Below, one piece after another: positions 35,693 through 44,531 of a DNA stretch of 64,000 nt. The stretch covers positions 184,242 to 248,241 of the forward strand of contig BAXE01000006.1 of NCBI GenBank assembly GCA_001310415.1, in the 5' to 3' direction. The position numbers were made by a program, and so were the translations under genes. The notes beneath the pieces are model-generated. The model did no database searches. It was not told the DNA's origin and saw nothing but the letters and a program-made list of their open reading frames with translations. Position 1 is the stretch's first letter; every line of letters starts with the position of its first letter. Origin of the DNA: Enterovibrio sp. JCM 19048 (GTDB taxonomy: Bacteria > Pseudomonadota > Gammaproteobacteria > Enterobacterales > Vibrionaceae).

Positions 35693-35798
35693 CAAAATGC
35701 AGTTTTCGTTTTGCTTTAACTATGTCACGAATTGCATTCCCGTCCGTGCACAAATCGTGATCGCGGTTTGAGTTATTGAGAGGACGGTTTTAGGTGAA

Positions 35799-35852
35799 AG
35801 CAGGAAAAGCAGAAAGGGCAGGAAAGGCAGAAGAAGCAGAAAAGGCGGGGAA
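35799..35852. repeat. Polypurine tandem repeat, six 9-bp units
   Basis: Six consecutive degenerate copies of RGCAGRAAR: agcaggaaa, agcagaaag, ggcaggaaa, ggcagaaga, agcagaaaa, ggcggggaa. It lies between the ebgA promoter region and the ebgR terminator and is a short purine-only minisatellite apart from its cytosines. Confidence 0.7.
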
Positions 35853-35855
35853 ACA

Positions 35856-35883
35856 AAAAAGCACTGAATAATCAGTGCTTTTT
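35856..35883 (-). terminator. Terminator after ebgR
   Basis: AAAAAGCACTGA and TCAGTGCTTTTT form a perfect 12-bp stem with loop ATAA; T runs on both strands. It ends the ebgR message 20 bp past its stop. Confidence 0.9.
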
Positions 35884-35903
35884 GAACGAATGTCTTTCCG
35901 CGG

Positions 35904-36941
<1,038 letters not shown>

Positions 36942-37012
36942 TTAAACCTACAGCGAACAGGGTGTTCCGTCGAATTTGTCCAGTCTATCAGTCATCTGTG
37001 AGGAATAAAATA

Positions 37013-37026
37013 TTTTAGTAAAACTT
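37013..37026. promoter_or_regulatory. Operator-like site upstream of ebgR
   Basis: TTTTAGTAAAACTT, identical to the minus-strand 14-mer upstream of ebgA. It sits about 117 bp before the ebgR start. Confidence 0.55.
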
Positions 37027-37062
37027 GTGGGTGGGTATTTAGGCTTGGTTCTCTAAAAGAAA

Positions 37063-37096
37063 AAGCCGGACGACATGAAAGCATGATGTCCGGCTT
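37063..37096 (-). terminator. Terminator after the RclC-like gene
   Basis: AAGCCGGAC and GTCCGGCTT pair at the base, extended by ACAT/ATG pairing inside; five T follow on the minus strand. Confidence 0.8.
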
Positions 37097-37151
37097 CAGG
37101 GAGCTTAATAGTTCATAGTGTTTTCCGGCGTGATTCGCTTTCAGTTAGCGA

Positions 37152-37649
37152 TTACTCGTCGCGAACCAGTGCTTTAGCCAGCAGAGAAAGCGCAGCAGAC
37201 AAGAGCACAATATCTTTGAGCAAGAATTGACCTGGCACCACGGAAATTGCCGGGAAACCGCCAAGGCTTGCTTCTGTCACCGGCGCAGTAAACAGGAAGC
37301 TGGTGGTAACAGCAAAGGTCACGGTTGCACTCGCTGCACCCAAAATGGCAATGGAGCGGCTAAACGGTGCCAACACCAAGGCCACAGCTGTCAGCACTTC
37401 CACAATACCAATCAGGTTTGATGCACCTTGCAGGCTGAACACCGAATAGAGCCAGCTTGTCAGGGGGCTGGATGCAACCAAGCCCTCAATTGCCCCGGCT
37501 TCGTATCCGGTAAATTTCATTGCGCCAATCCATGCCAGCACAATCACGATGGAAAAGCGGACTGCATTGTCAGCGAAGGTGTTAAGTGAGTGCGCGAAAC
37601 CGACGCTTTCTTCGTTAATGCGAGCGTTGTATTTATTAAGCGTTGTCAT
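37152..37649 (-). CDS. RclC/YkgB-like (DUF417) inner-membrane protein
   Basis: 165 residues with four membrane helices, DUF417 family: VIVLAWIGAMKFTGYEAGAIEGLVASSPL is the conserved first loop, followed by GIVEVLTAVALVLAPF and the LLKDIVLL end. E. coli RclC (YkgB), of this family, is part of the reactive-chlorine resistance operon rclABC. Here it follows a glutaredoxin gene by 42 bp in one transcription unit, divergent from an RclR-like activator, which fits an oxidative-stress role at the inner membrane. Molecular function of the family is unknown. Intact. Confidence 0.8.
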   Translation of the reverse strand: MTTLNKYNARINEESVGFAHSLNTFADNAVRFSIVIVLAWIGAMKFTGYEAGAIEGLVASSPLTSWLYSVFSLQGASNLIGIVEVLTAVALVLAPFSRSIAILGAASATVTFAVTTSFLFTAPVTEASLGGFPAISVVPGQFLLKDIVLLSAALSLLAKALVRDE

Positions 37650-37691
37650 GGTGTATCTCCTTTTAAATCTGAATCCGTTTGTATTTGGTTG

Positions 37692-37961
37692 TTAAGCCGC
37701 AGGGCTTTGACTGGCAAGGATCTTCTCAAACTTTCCAGTGCTGATTGCTTTGAGTAAATCGTCGTTTCCGCCAACATGAATATCGCCGACGAAAATCTGT
37801 GGCACGGTGCGGCGCTGGCTTCGCTCCAGCATTTCAATAAACAACACTTGGTCATCGTCTACTTCGATTTCACGGTAAGCTAACCCCATCCGCCCCAATA
37901 CCTTCTTGGCGTTTTTACAGTGTGGGCAGTAGCTCTTGGTGTAGATTTCAATCTTGGTCAT
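37692..37961 (-). CDS. Glutaredoxin (GrxC-type)
   Basis: 89 residues from the ATG at 37961, chosen because AGGGAT is eight bases upstream. Thioredoxin fold with the active-site CPHC (KSYCPHCKNAKK), the TVPQIF cis-proline motif and GGNDDL glutathione-binding end. Monothiol/dithiol exchange with glutathione in the cytoplasm. It is not the usual partner of RclC (E. coli has RclA, a flavin disulfide reductase, and RclB) but a thiol enzyme is a sensible member of a hypochlorous-acid defence operon. Confidence 0.88.
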   Translation of the reverse strand: MTKIEIYTKSYCPHCKNAKKVLGRMGLAYREIEVDDDQVLFIEMLERSQRRTVPQIFVGDIHVGGNDDLLKAISTGKFEKILASQSPAA

Positions 37962-38074
37962 GGTCATATCCCTGTTTCGTTTTGGTATGAGACTACTTTA
38001 GAGGTTGCGACCCGTACCATCTATGCACAATAATCTTGATTGAATACATCGATCGTCCAGTTGGGGGATAAGAA

Positions 38075-38923
38075 ATGGAAGTGATGAGTGACATCCTGCG
38101 TTCCATCCGAGTGATGGGCAGTGTGTACTTTTGCAGCCAGGTGGATGCGCCATGGACAAAAACCTTTACTGATCTGGATTACGCCAGCTTTCACATGATC
38201 CGACGGGGCAGCTGTTGGGCAAAGATTGATGGGCGTGTGGAGCGTTTAGATGCCGGGGATTTGATTTTTCTTGGCCCGGGACAAGACCATATTCTTTCCA
38301 GCCAGTCCCCTGAAAAGGGCAAGCCAGATCTGGATGAATCCACCATGTTGCTCTGCGGCTCGTTCAGTTTCACCCGAACCGCCACAACCCCGTTATTGGA
38401 TGTTTTTCCCCGCGTCACTATTGTGCGGGATAAGGATTTCGAATCCCTTCCCTGGTTGCGCAGTACCTTCGATCAGCTCAGTGCGGAATACCTGTCGCAA
38501 GGGCCGGGCTCCGAGCTTATCGTCAATAAACTCACGGAAATCATCCTTGTCGAGCTTATCCGCATCAACTTTGGCCGGGAGCAGAAAAGCCCGTTTCTGG
38601 ATGCGCTGAACGACAAGCGTATCTCCCGCGCTTTACAACTGCTCCACGATAATCCCCAGCAATCATGGACACTGGAGTCCGTCGCCAGCCAGATTGGTAT
38701 GTCGCGGGCTGCGTTTGCCAGCCGTTTTACTTCGCTGGTGGGGCTGCCCATGTTTGGCTACCTGACCAACCTTCGCATGCAGCGGGCGCAGGAGTTGTTG
38801 CGCGAATCCCTTCTGCCCATCTATGACATTGCTGAACTGGTGGGCTATGAGTCTGAACGTGCCTTTACCTTGACGTTCAAGAAACACACGGGCACGACGC
38901 CAAAACGATACCGGACACAGTAA
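38075..38923 (+). CDS. RclR-like AraC-family regulator with cupin sensor
   Basis: 282 residues. N-terminal Cupin_6/RCS-specific sensor (FHMIRRGSCWAKIDG, LDAGDLIFLGPGQDH) and C-terminal AraC HTH (WTLESVASQIGMSRAAFASR, DIAELVGYESERAFTLTFKK). Cys20 (VYFCSQ) and Cys94 (LLCGSF) align by eye with the two redox cysteines of E. coli RclR (Cys21 and Cys89), which are oxidised by hypochlorous acid. A third cysteine is at 47. GGGGGA precedes the ATG. It is divergent from the glutaredoxin-RclC pair, with a 113-bp shared promoter region, as rclR is from rclABC. Confidence 0.82.
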   Translation: MEVMSDILRSIRVMGSVYFCSQVDAPWTKTFTDLDYASFHMIRRGSCWAKIDGRVERLDAGDLIFLGPGQDHILSSQSPEKGKPDLDESTMLLCGSFSFTRTATTPLLDVFPRVTIVRDKDFESLPWLRSTFDQLSAEYLSQGPGSELIVNKLTEIILVELIRINFGREQKSPFLDALNDKRISRALQLLHDNPQQSWTLESVASQIGMSRAAFASRFTSLVGLPMFGYLTNLRMQRAQELLRESLLPIYDIAELVGYESERAFTLTFKKHTGTTPKRYRTQ

Positions 38924-38979
38924 CTCACTGCAGTGATTGCACAGAATGTGCGCGTTCTCCAAACCTTACAACCCGATGA

Positions 38980-39213
38980 GTGGATTTGCTTATCACGCCG
39001 GGTAGGGAGCGGTTAAATATCGCTTCCGCCGTCAGATCATTTACCTATTTACTCCTCAGGGAATTCTCCCGCGGGCAATCCGTCGCATTAGGTGAAGATG
39101 AAGTAAATCTTACTGAGGTAATGGAGCATTTGCATTTATTGCCAAAGCTGGAATGGGTTGTGGTGGAGTTTGAACCTACCGAAAACGTGCCGGAAAAATT
39201 TCAGAGAAAGTAA
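38980..39213 (+). CDS. Hypothetical 77-residue protein
   Basis: Reads from a GTG at 38980 to 39213. The C-terminal part (MEHLHLLPKLEWVVVEFEPT) looks like a small folded domain, while the first 15 residues read less convincingly and contain no good ribosome-binding site. A frameshift upstream is possible, so the true start is uncertain. I do not recognise a family. It lies downstream of the RclR-like gene in the same direction. Confidence 0.35.
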   Translation: MDLLITPGRERLNIASAVRSFTYLLLREFSRGQSVALGEDEVNLTEVMEHLHLLPKLEWVVVEFEPTENVPEKFQRK

Positions 39214-39273
39214 GGGTTTCTGGATAATTTGGTCAGGAATTGGATCCACCTCTTAGCTGACGTTTTTAAGTTG

Positions 39274-39573
39274 ATGGATACTATTCAAGCTACTGAAATC
39301 ATTGGAAATGTGTATGGAAAAACAAAAAAATTACTGGCGCTTATAGAACAAGAATATGAAGAGTTTTGCGCTATTCCTATCGGCGAATATCGTAAAGTGG
39401 CGGATAAGAAAAGCTTTATCAATGGACTGATGACAGCGGCTCGGGTTATCGGTGTGAGCTACGAATCGCTCAGCGAAATTGTCGATGCCCCGCCCAAAAT
39501 CACGCCTACTCATCTTGATGAACAGTTCTTGGTTCCGACCTATATCCGCAACCGGGTAGATATTGAATTGTGA
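39274..39573 (+). CDS. Hypothetical 99-residue protein
   Basis: From MDTIQATEIIGNVYGKTKKL, a soluble helical protein ending VPTYIRNRVDIEL. No signal, no membrane helix, no family I recognise. A strong bidirectional terminator follows 20 bp after the stop, which supports a transcript ending here. A weak ribosome-binding site makes the exact start uncertain; an upstream in-frame GTG at 39229 is possible. Confidence 0.45.
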   Translation: MDTIQATEIIGNVYGKTKKLLALIEQEYEEFCAIPIGEYRKVADKKSFINGLMTAARVIGVSYESLSEIVDAPPKITPTHLDEQFLVPTYIRNRVDIEL

Positions 39574-39593
39574 AAATACACGCCGAAAGCACA

Positions 39594-39618
39594 AAGGCCT
39601 GTTGTCAGAACAGGCCTT
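39594..39618. terminator. Bidirectional terminator
   Basis: AAGGCCTGTT and AACAGGCCTT form a perfect 10-bp stem with loop GTCAG. It serves the converging hypothetical and ABM-monooxygenase genes. Confidence 0.8.
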
Positions 39619-39633
39619 GTTTATGTTAGGAAT

Positions 39634-39924
39634 TTAGCCAATCACCGTCATTTCATGAAGTGTAAAGCTTTCTACGGCGCCTTCAGTCGCTGCAAGGTAG
39701 TCCGCCAGATGCTGGCTCCCCATGTGTTGTTGCCATAATTCCCGGCTTTGCCAGTTTTCATAGAACAGGAAGTGGGCGGGATTTTCGTTGTTCTGATGCA
39801 GATCGTAATCAATACACCCTTCTTCCGCACGAGTGGTATCAATCAGCTTCATCAACTCTGATTTCACCAGCTCAATACTGTCTTGTTTTGCAAAAATATT
39901 GGCAACAATTGTCAATCTACTCAT
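39634..39924 (-). CDS. ABM-domain monooxygenase (YgiN-like)
   Basis: 96 residues, a dimeric alpha+beta-barrel antibiotic biosynthesis monooxygenase domain: MSRLTIVANIFAKQDSIELV, TRAEEGCIDYDLHQNNEN, FLFYENWQSRELWQQHMGS. E. coli YgiN of this family is a quinol monooxygenase. The next gene, read in the same direction 39 bp upstream, is a quinone-oxidoreductase-like MDR, so a shared role in handling quinones or electrophiles is plausible. Intact. Confidence 0.85.
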   Translation of the reverse strand: MSRLTIVANIFAKQDSIELVKSELMKLIDTTRAEEGCIDYDLHQNNENPAHFLFYENWQSRELWQQHMGSQHLADYLAATEGAVESFTLHEMTVIG

Positions 39925-39963
39925 CGCGTAATCCCTATTTTTAATCCTTGATTTTTCTTAAAG

Positions 39964-40989
39964 TTAGAAGCCTTCCAGAACGATTTTCCCGATTGCAGTA
40001 CCGGACTCAAGTTCTTCATGTGCTTTGCGCAAGTTTGCAGCGTTGATAGTACCAAGATGCTTACCCGCCGTGGTCTGGATTTGGCCAAGATCTACCAATT
40101 GCGCCACATGGTTCAGCAGGTCACTTTGTTTTTGCATATCTTTCGCTTCAAACATAGAGCGGGCAAACATGAACTCAAGGTGCAGTGTCAGGCTTTTGCT
40201 TTTCAGCTGCATGACGTTGATGTGTGCCGGGTCATCAATCATGGCGATGTGTCCAAACGGTGCCAGTAACTCAGCGTAAGTATCAAAATAGCTTTCTGTC
40301 GCATTAAGGCTTGCTATGTGGGTCACCTGACCAATGCCAAGGGCTTCAATTTGCGGTTGAAGGGCTTCCCTGTGATTGACAACATAATCCGCGCCGAGTT
40401 TTTTCACCCAGGCCTTGGAGTCTTCACGCGAGGCTGTGCCGATGATGGTGGCACCGGTTAGCTGCTTTGCAAGCTGAACGAGTATGGAACCCACACCACC
40501 CGCGGCACCCACAACTAAAAGCACATCATCTGATTTCTTTTCGTCTGATGGTGTCAGCTGTTCTAGCCGCAGATGATCAAACAAAAGTTCATAGGCAGTG
40601 ATAGATGTCAGTGGCAGTGCGGCTGCTTCTGAATCGGACAGGCTTTTCGGTTTGTACCCAACGATACGTTCATCCACTAATTGGTATTCGGCATTGCTGC
40701 CCTGACGGCCCAGATCGCCGGCGTAATAAACCTTGTCGCCAACCGTGAAGTTTTTCACGCCTTCACCAACTGCGACCACTTCCCCAACGGCATCCCAGCC
40801 AATCACTTTATAGCTGTCGTTTTCCGGAGCCACATTCTGGCGGATTTTGTAATCCACCGGGTTGACAGCGATGGCGCTGATTTTCACCAACAAGTCACGG
40901 TCAGCCGCAATCGGCATAGGCAGCTCAATATCTATCAAGGATTCTGCATCGGTAATTGGCAGGCTTTTGCTGTATCCAATCGCTTTCAT
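39964..40989 (-). CDS. Zinc-type alcohol dehydrogenase/quinone oxidoreductase (MDR)
   Basis: 341 residues from the ATG at 40989 (MKAIGYSKSLPITDAESLID), with GGGAGAAAG upstream. Medium-chain reductase fold: GroES-like N-domain (AVNPVDYKIRQ, WDAVGEVVAVGEGV) and Rossmann domain with VVGAAGGVGSILVQLAKQL. Zinc ligands are absent, as in the ZADH/quinone-reductase branch that uses NADPH to reduce quinones or enones. Divergent from a LysR regulator with a 122-bp gap, a typical regulator-target pair. Intact. Confidence 0.85.
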   Translation of the reverse strand: MKAIGYSKSLPITDAESLIDIELPMPIAADRDLLVKISAIAVNPVDYKIRQNVAPENDSYKVIGWDAVGEVVAVGEGVKNFTVGDKVYYAGDLGRQGSNAEYQLVDERIVGYKPKSLSDSEAAALPLTSITAYELLFDHLRLEQLTPSDEKKSDDVLLVVGAAGGVGSILVQLAKQLTGATIIGTASREDSKAWVKKLGADYVVNHREALQPQIEALGIGQVTHIASLNATESYFDTYAELLAPFGHIAMIDDPAHINVMQLKSKSLTLHLEFMFARSMFEAKDMQKQSDLLNHVAQLVDLGQIQTTAGKHLGTINAANLRKAHEELESGTAIGKIVLEGF

Positions 40990-41111
40990 TTTTCTTTCTC
41001 CCGCAAGGTTTTTGTTTTGATGGAGAGAGAATAGGCGGTGGCAGCCTGAGGATAAACGGCGTAATCTTGGAATTATTGTCAAAATATAATTGATAATCAG
41101 GGCGGAGTAGC

Positions 41112-42041
41112 ATGCAAATTAACGACTTACGTGTGGTGTTGAAAGTGGCAGAGTTCCGCAGTATCACTGCAGCAGCGACACACTTGGACATGCAAACCGC
41201 AACAGCAAGTGCAGCGGTAAAAAGGGTAGAGCAGGCGTTGGGGCTTGAGCTGTTTGTGCGCACAACGCGCAGCCTGCGCCTTTCCAATGCGGGAGAGCGC
41301 TATCTTCCCCAGTGCGAGCAGGCGTTGCAGTTGCTTGACCAAGCCAACCGGATAGTCAAAGACGAACTCGATATGATTGATGGTGAATTGCGGCTGGCGG
41401 TTTCATCGGATTTGGGGCGCAATGTGGTGTTGCCCTGGCTGGACGAATTTATGGACGCCCATCCGGCGGTGAGCCTGAGAGCGAATGTGAGCGACAGCAA
41501 CGTCGATTTTTACCGCGATGCCATTGATATTGCGCTGCGCTATGGCTCGCCCGGTGATGCCAATGTGTACGGATTTAAAATCTGCGATGTGCCGCGCCTG
41601 CTCTGCGCGTCCCCTGAATACCTCGCAAAGCACGGTGAGCCAACACACCCGCAGGAAGTCGCCCAGCATAATGCTTTGCTGTTTCAGCTTAGCGATATGT
41701 TGCACGACGTGTGGGACTTTGATGATGGAACCAACAAACTAAAAGTGCGTGTGCGCGGAAACCGGGCGTCGAACGATGCGGATTTGGTGCGTCGTTGGTG
41801 TGTGGCAGGAAAAGGTGTGGCCGCGAAATCGGCGTTGGATATGGCGGCAGACTTGCTGTCTGGACGTATTGTGAGTTTGTTAAGTGACTATCCGCCCATC
41901 ATGACAGAGCTTTGGTTGGTGTTCCCAAGCCGCCAGTCCATCACCCCCGCCGCAAGGCTGTTGCGTGAGTTTCTGAAACAGAAATGCGAAGCCTTGCTGG
42001 ATGAACTGGCACAGGCTGGGTTTATTCCACCGAGTCGCTAG
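41112..42041 (+). CDS. LysR-family transcriptional regulator
   Basis: 309 residues: winged HTH (MQINDLRVVLKVAEFRSITA, THLDMQTATASAAVKRVEQA) and LysR substrate-binding domain. CrgA/AaeR-like subgroup by the RRWCVAGKGVAAKSALDMA stretch. It likely controls the divergent oxidoreductase gene and perhaps the ABM gene behind it. Its stop overlaps the stop of the converging acetyltransferase gene by four bases. Intact. Confidence 0.88.
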   Translation: MQINDLRVVLKVAEFRSITAAATHLDMQTATASAAVKRVEQALGLELFVRTTRSLRLSNAGERYLPQCEQALQLLDQANRIVKDELDMIDGELRLAVSSDLGRNVVLPWLDEFMDAHPAVSLRANVSDSNVDFYRDAIDIALRYGSPGDANVYGFKICDVPRLLCASPEYLAKHGEPTHPQEVAQHNALLFQLSDMLHDVWDFDDGTNKLKVRVRGNRASNDADLVRRWCVAGKGVAAKSALDMAADLLSGRIVSLLSDYPPIMTELWLVFPSRQSITPAARLLREFLKQKCEALLDELAQAGFIPPSR

Positions 42042-42532
42042 AGACAGGGATATTCATAAAGCGCGGCGTCAAAGCCTTCCACCTCGCGCCGTTCGATGAA
42101 GTAGAAACCAAACGATTCGTAGAAGTTGCGGAGCCTTGGCCGATCGCCGTGGCAATCACATCGTAGCCAGTGCCGACCCTGTTGTTTCGTCAATTCCACC
42201 ATGGCTTGGAGTACCCGGTGGCCAATGCCGCGGGTAATAAAGGCATCACCAATCACCAGTTTGTGGAAAAAGAGGCTGTCATTGTCGGTGATCTTCGGCC
42301 AGAAAAGCGGGTCGCTTTCCAGAATAAAAACGCCACCAATGGTTTGGCCGTTTTCCTTCACGAGATAGAGCGAATCGTGACCATAACTGGCTAGAAGCAC
42401 CTCCGTGGTCACTTCGTCCCTTGCCCAAAGCGGAATGCCAGCGGTTTCAAGCCGGACGATGGCTTGGATGAGGAAGTTTTCGATGAGCGCCCAGTCTTCG
42501 GGCTTAGCGGCTTTTTCCAGCGAGATTGTCAT
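42038..42532 (-). CDS. GNAT family acetyltransferase
   Basis: 164 residues from MTISLEKAAKPEDWALIENF. GNAT fold with acetyl-CoA motif A near GIGHRVLQAMVELTKQQG and the C-terminal FYESFGFYFIERREVEG. The substrate is unknown. It converges with the LysR gene, overlapping by four bases at the stops. Intact. Confidence 0.82.
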   Translation of the reverse strand: MTISLEKAAKPEDWALIENFLIQAIVRLETAGIPLWARDEVTTEVLLASYGHDSLYLVKENGQTIGGVFILESDPLFWPKITDNDSLFFHKLVIGDAFITRGIGHRVLQAMVELTKQQGRHWLRCDCHGDRPRLRNFYESFGFYFIERREVEGFDAALYEYPCL

Positions 42533-42614
42533 GATTACCCTGCATATAGGCATGCCGGCGCCCTTCGGATCCGGCATGCGCGGTGTTTACATCTCGCAGT
42601 TTGTCGCAAAAGCC

Positions 42615-42812
42615 TTAAGCATCTGAAAGCTGATTATGGGGTTTTGACAGACTGCGGTTCTTGTTCAGTTCAATTTTATAAGCTGCTAGCAAGGTGGCGA
42701 GATCGGCAACTTGGACGGTGCATTGCCCCTGATTGTCCATCGACGCGGTGGCATCATCATTCAGGCGTTTGAGCGTCTCGCGCATTGCTTTTGTGTCTGT
42801 TGTGATTGGCAT
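42615..42812 (-). CDS. Hypothetical 65-residue protein
   Basis: A small acidic helical protein (MPITTDTKAMRETLKRLNDD) with no signal or membrane helix and one cysteine. No family recognised. It starts 82 bp before the acetyltransferase start and may share its promoter. The ribosome-binding site is not strong. Confidence 0.45.
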   Translation of the reverse strand: MPITTDTKAMRETLKRLNDDATASMDNQGQCTVQVADLATLLAAYKIELNKNRSLSKPHNQLSDA

Positions 42813-42987
42813 AATTATCTATTTATTACTTTATTATTAGGCTATTAAAACAGAAAGCGATACCTCAGAACAACCTCGCGAAGTAAGTTGGTTTTGCCTG
42901 ATAGAGTGTAGTGATAGTTAGCGTTGCTGACCAAATTATCAGTCTTTGAATTGTGAAATCTGGACATGATTCCTATGGGGCGAAAGA

Positions 42988-43013
42988 AAAGCCCGATCTG
43001 AATGTCGGGCTTT
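42988..43013 (-). terminator. Terminator after blc
   Basis: AAAGCCCGA and TCGGGCTTT form a 9-bp stem with an 8-base loop, with a T-rich tail on the minus strand, 7 bp past the blc stop. Confidence 0.85.
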
Positions 43014-43019
43014 GGGTGT

Positions 43020-43535
43020 TTACTGCTGTTGGGGAAAAATCAGTTCGCTGGTATCAAAGCCTTTTTCCTTGGCCACTTGGCTGAATCTCTCCACCAATTC
43101 TTTTGACACAGTGGGCGTCCGGGCAAGTAACCAGAGGTAGTCCTTGTTGTAACCGGAGACGAAAGCGTAGTCATAGTTCTCGCCCAACTCGAAAACAACA
43201 TAAGAGGAATAAAACGGCCCGAAAAACGACACCTTCAGGTGTGCCGTCTCTTTGCCATCCACAAAGTAAGCGCGGCCAATGGCTTCGCTCCATTCATTTT
43301 CCTCAGCATTAAAGCCACGGTTAATGACCTTGATACCGCCATCTTCCCGCAGTTCATATTCTGCGCTTACTTGAGAAAGGCCGCGTTCGAATGAGTGGTC
43401 AAGCCGGGCGATTTCATACCATTTCCCCAAATATCGCTGTTCATCAAAACCAGTGACTGGCGTAACGCCTTCAGGCACAGACTGACAGCCGGTCAGCGTT
43501 AAAACTGAGAGTAAAAATAGCCATTTTCTAAACAT
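43020..43535 (-). CDS. blc: Blc: outer-membrane lipocalin lipoprotein
   Basis: 171 residues with a lipoprotein signal (FLLSVLTLTGCQ) and the bacterial lipocalin fold: the GxW motif (YLGKWYEIARLDHSFERGLS), INRGFNAEE, YKDYLWLLARTPTVS-like closing strand. Blc binds lysophospholipids or fatty acids at the outer membrane and is usually stress induced. It lies alone, with the SGNH hydrolase 75 bp upstream in the same direction. Intact. Confidence 0.92.
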   Translation of the reverse strand: MFRKWLFLLSVLTLTGCQSVPEGVTPVTGFDEQRYLGKWYEIARLDHSFERGLSQVSAEYELREDGGIKVINRGFNAEENEWSEAIGRAYFVDGKETAHLKVSFFGPFYSSYVVFELGENYDYAFVSGYNKDYLWLLARTPTVSKELVERFSQVAKEKGFDTSELIFPQQQ

Positions 43536-43610
43536 GTTTATGTCTTTCTTTTTGTTGTATTTCTGTTAGTTATGATCTGGATGTAGTTACGAGCTGGATG
43601 TCTGTACGGT

Positions 43611-44240
43611 TCACTGGCTTTTGATTTTGTCGGCAATCGCCTGTGCAAGGGCAGCGTGTCCCGCTTCATCCATATGCAGACCATCAATGGGTGATGCTTC
43701 ACACACTGTCGCCGCTTCAAAAAAGACGCAGCCTTCTTCCTTGGCAACTTGACGGTAGACTTCCGCAAGCTCGATGGATTTTTGTCTGCCAACGGTAAAT
43801 CCGGCAGCCCAGTTATTGCCGTCTTGCATGGGCGGCGGCGAGACAACCAAAATCCGCGGCGTGGCCTCTCCGGCGTTGTCAGCCTCTTTGACCTGACCAA
43901 TAAGGGTTCTGAGCCCTTCGCCAATCCAGGCGGTTTGAGCTGGAAACAGGGATTTCAAATCGTTGGTGCCAAGCATGATCACCACCCAGTCCAGCGGACG
44001 GTGTGTCAGTAAAACCATAGGTAATGCAGTACTGCCATTTCGGTGCGGCTTGGTTGGGTCATCCCAGACCGTCGTGCGTCCGTTCAGCCCCTCTTCTGCC
44101 AGATACCAGGGTGTGGTGGAATCGTGATTGAGAAGTGTGTTTAAGCGAGATGTCCAGCGAACGCCTTCCGGCCACCGCGTTGCATCGGAAGGGTTGTAAC
44201 CCCAGGTATTTGAATCGCCAAAACAAAGAATTCTCGGCAT
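43611..44240 (-). CDS. SGNH/GDSL hydrolase (arylesterase-like)
   Basis: 209 residues with all SGNH blocks: GDSNTWGY (nucleophile Ser), an oxyanion Gly in EEGLNGRTT, GTNDLK, and the Asp/His pair in DGLHMDEAGHAAL. No signal peptide, so cytoplasmic. Similar in size and motif order to bacterial arylesterases and acetylxylan-type esterases of this fold. Substrate unknown. Intact. Confidence 0.88.
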   Translation of the reverse strand: MPRILCFGDSNTWGYNPSDATRWPEGVRWTSRLNTLLNHDSTTPWYLAEEGLNGRTTVWDDPTKPHRNGSTALPMVLLTHRPLDWVVIMLGTNDLKSLFPAQTAWIGEGLRTLIGQVKEADNAGEATPRILVVSPPPMQDGNNWAAGFTVGRQKSIELAEVYRQVAKEEGCVFFEAATVCEASPIDGLHMDEAGHAALAQAIADKIKSQ

Positions 44241-44285
44241 AAAGCAGTCCCTTTCTTCAACGTGTATTGGGTAGTTAGGTATAGC

Positions 44286-44477
44286 CTACCCACTGTTTGA
44301 ATCTGTGTCGTCACCCATGGGCATTTCACGACCCAACTTTGTCGCCGTGATACCATTCTTTTCCTCTGTTTGACGCAAATACCACTCTACCGGACGGTTC
44401 TGAATCATTTCCAACCCGCTGACCAAGCCACACTGGCTGTTATTAGTGCCTGTTTTGCAGACATTTACCCATGGCAT
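44286..44477 (-). CDS. Hypothetical small protein with two cysteines
   Basis: 63 residues from MPWVNVCKTGTNNSQCGLVS, with Cys7 and Cys16, a basic middle (RQTEEKNGITATKLGREMPM) and an acidic, serine-rich end. It reads like a genuine compact protein, but I cannot assign a family. It lies between the SGNH hydrolase (46 bp) and the divergent fhs gene, so it could be first in a short minus-strand operon. A longer in-frame start at 44507 is possible. Confidence 0.5.
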   Translation of the reverse strand: MPWVNVCKTGTNNSQCGLVSGLEMIQNRPVEWYLRQTEEKNGITATKLGREMPMGDDTDSNSG

Positions 44478-44531
44478 CTGTGCTTGTGCTTCTTGTTGTA
44501 CCAACAAACGGTATAAAATGTGGGAAAGTCT

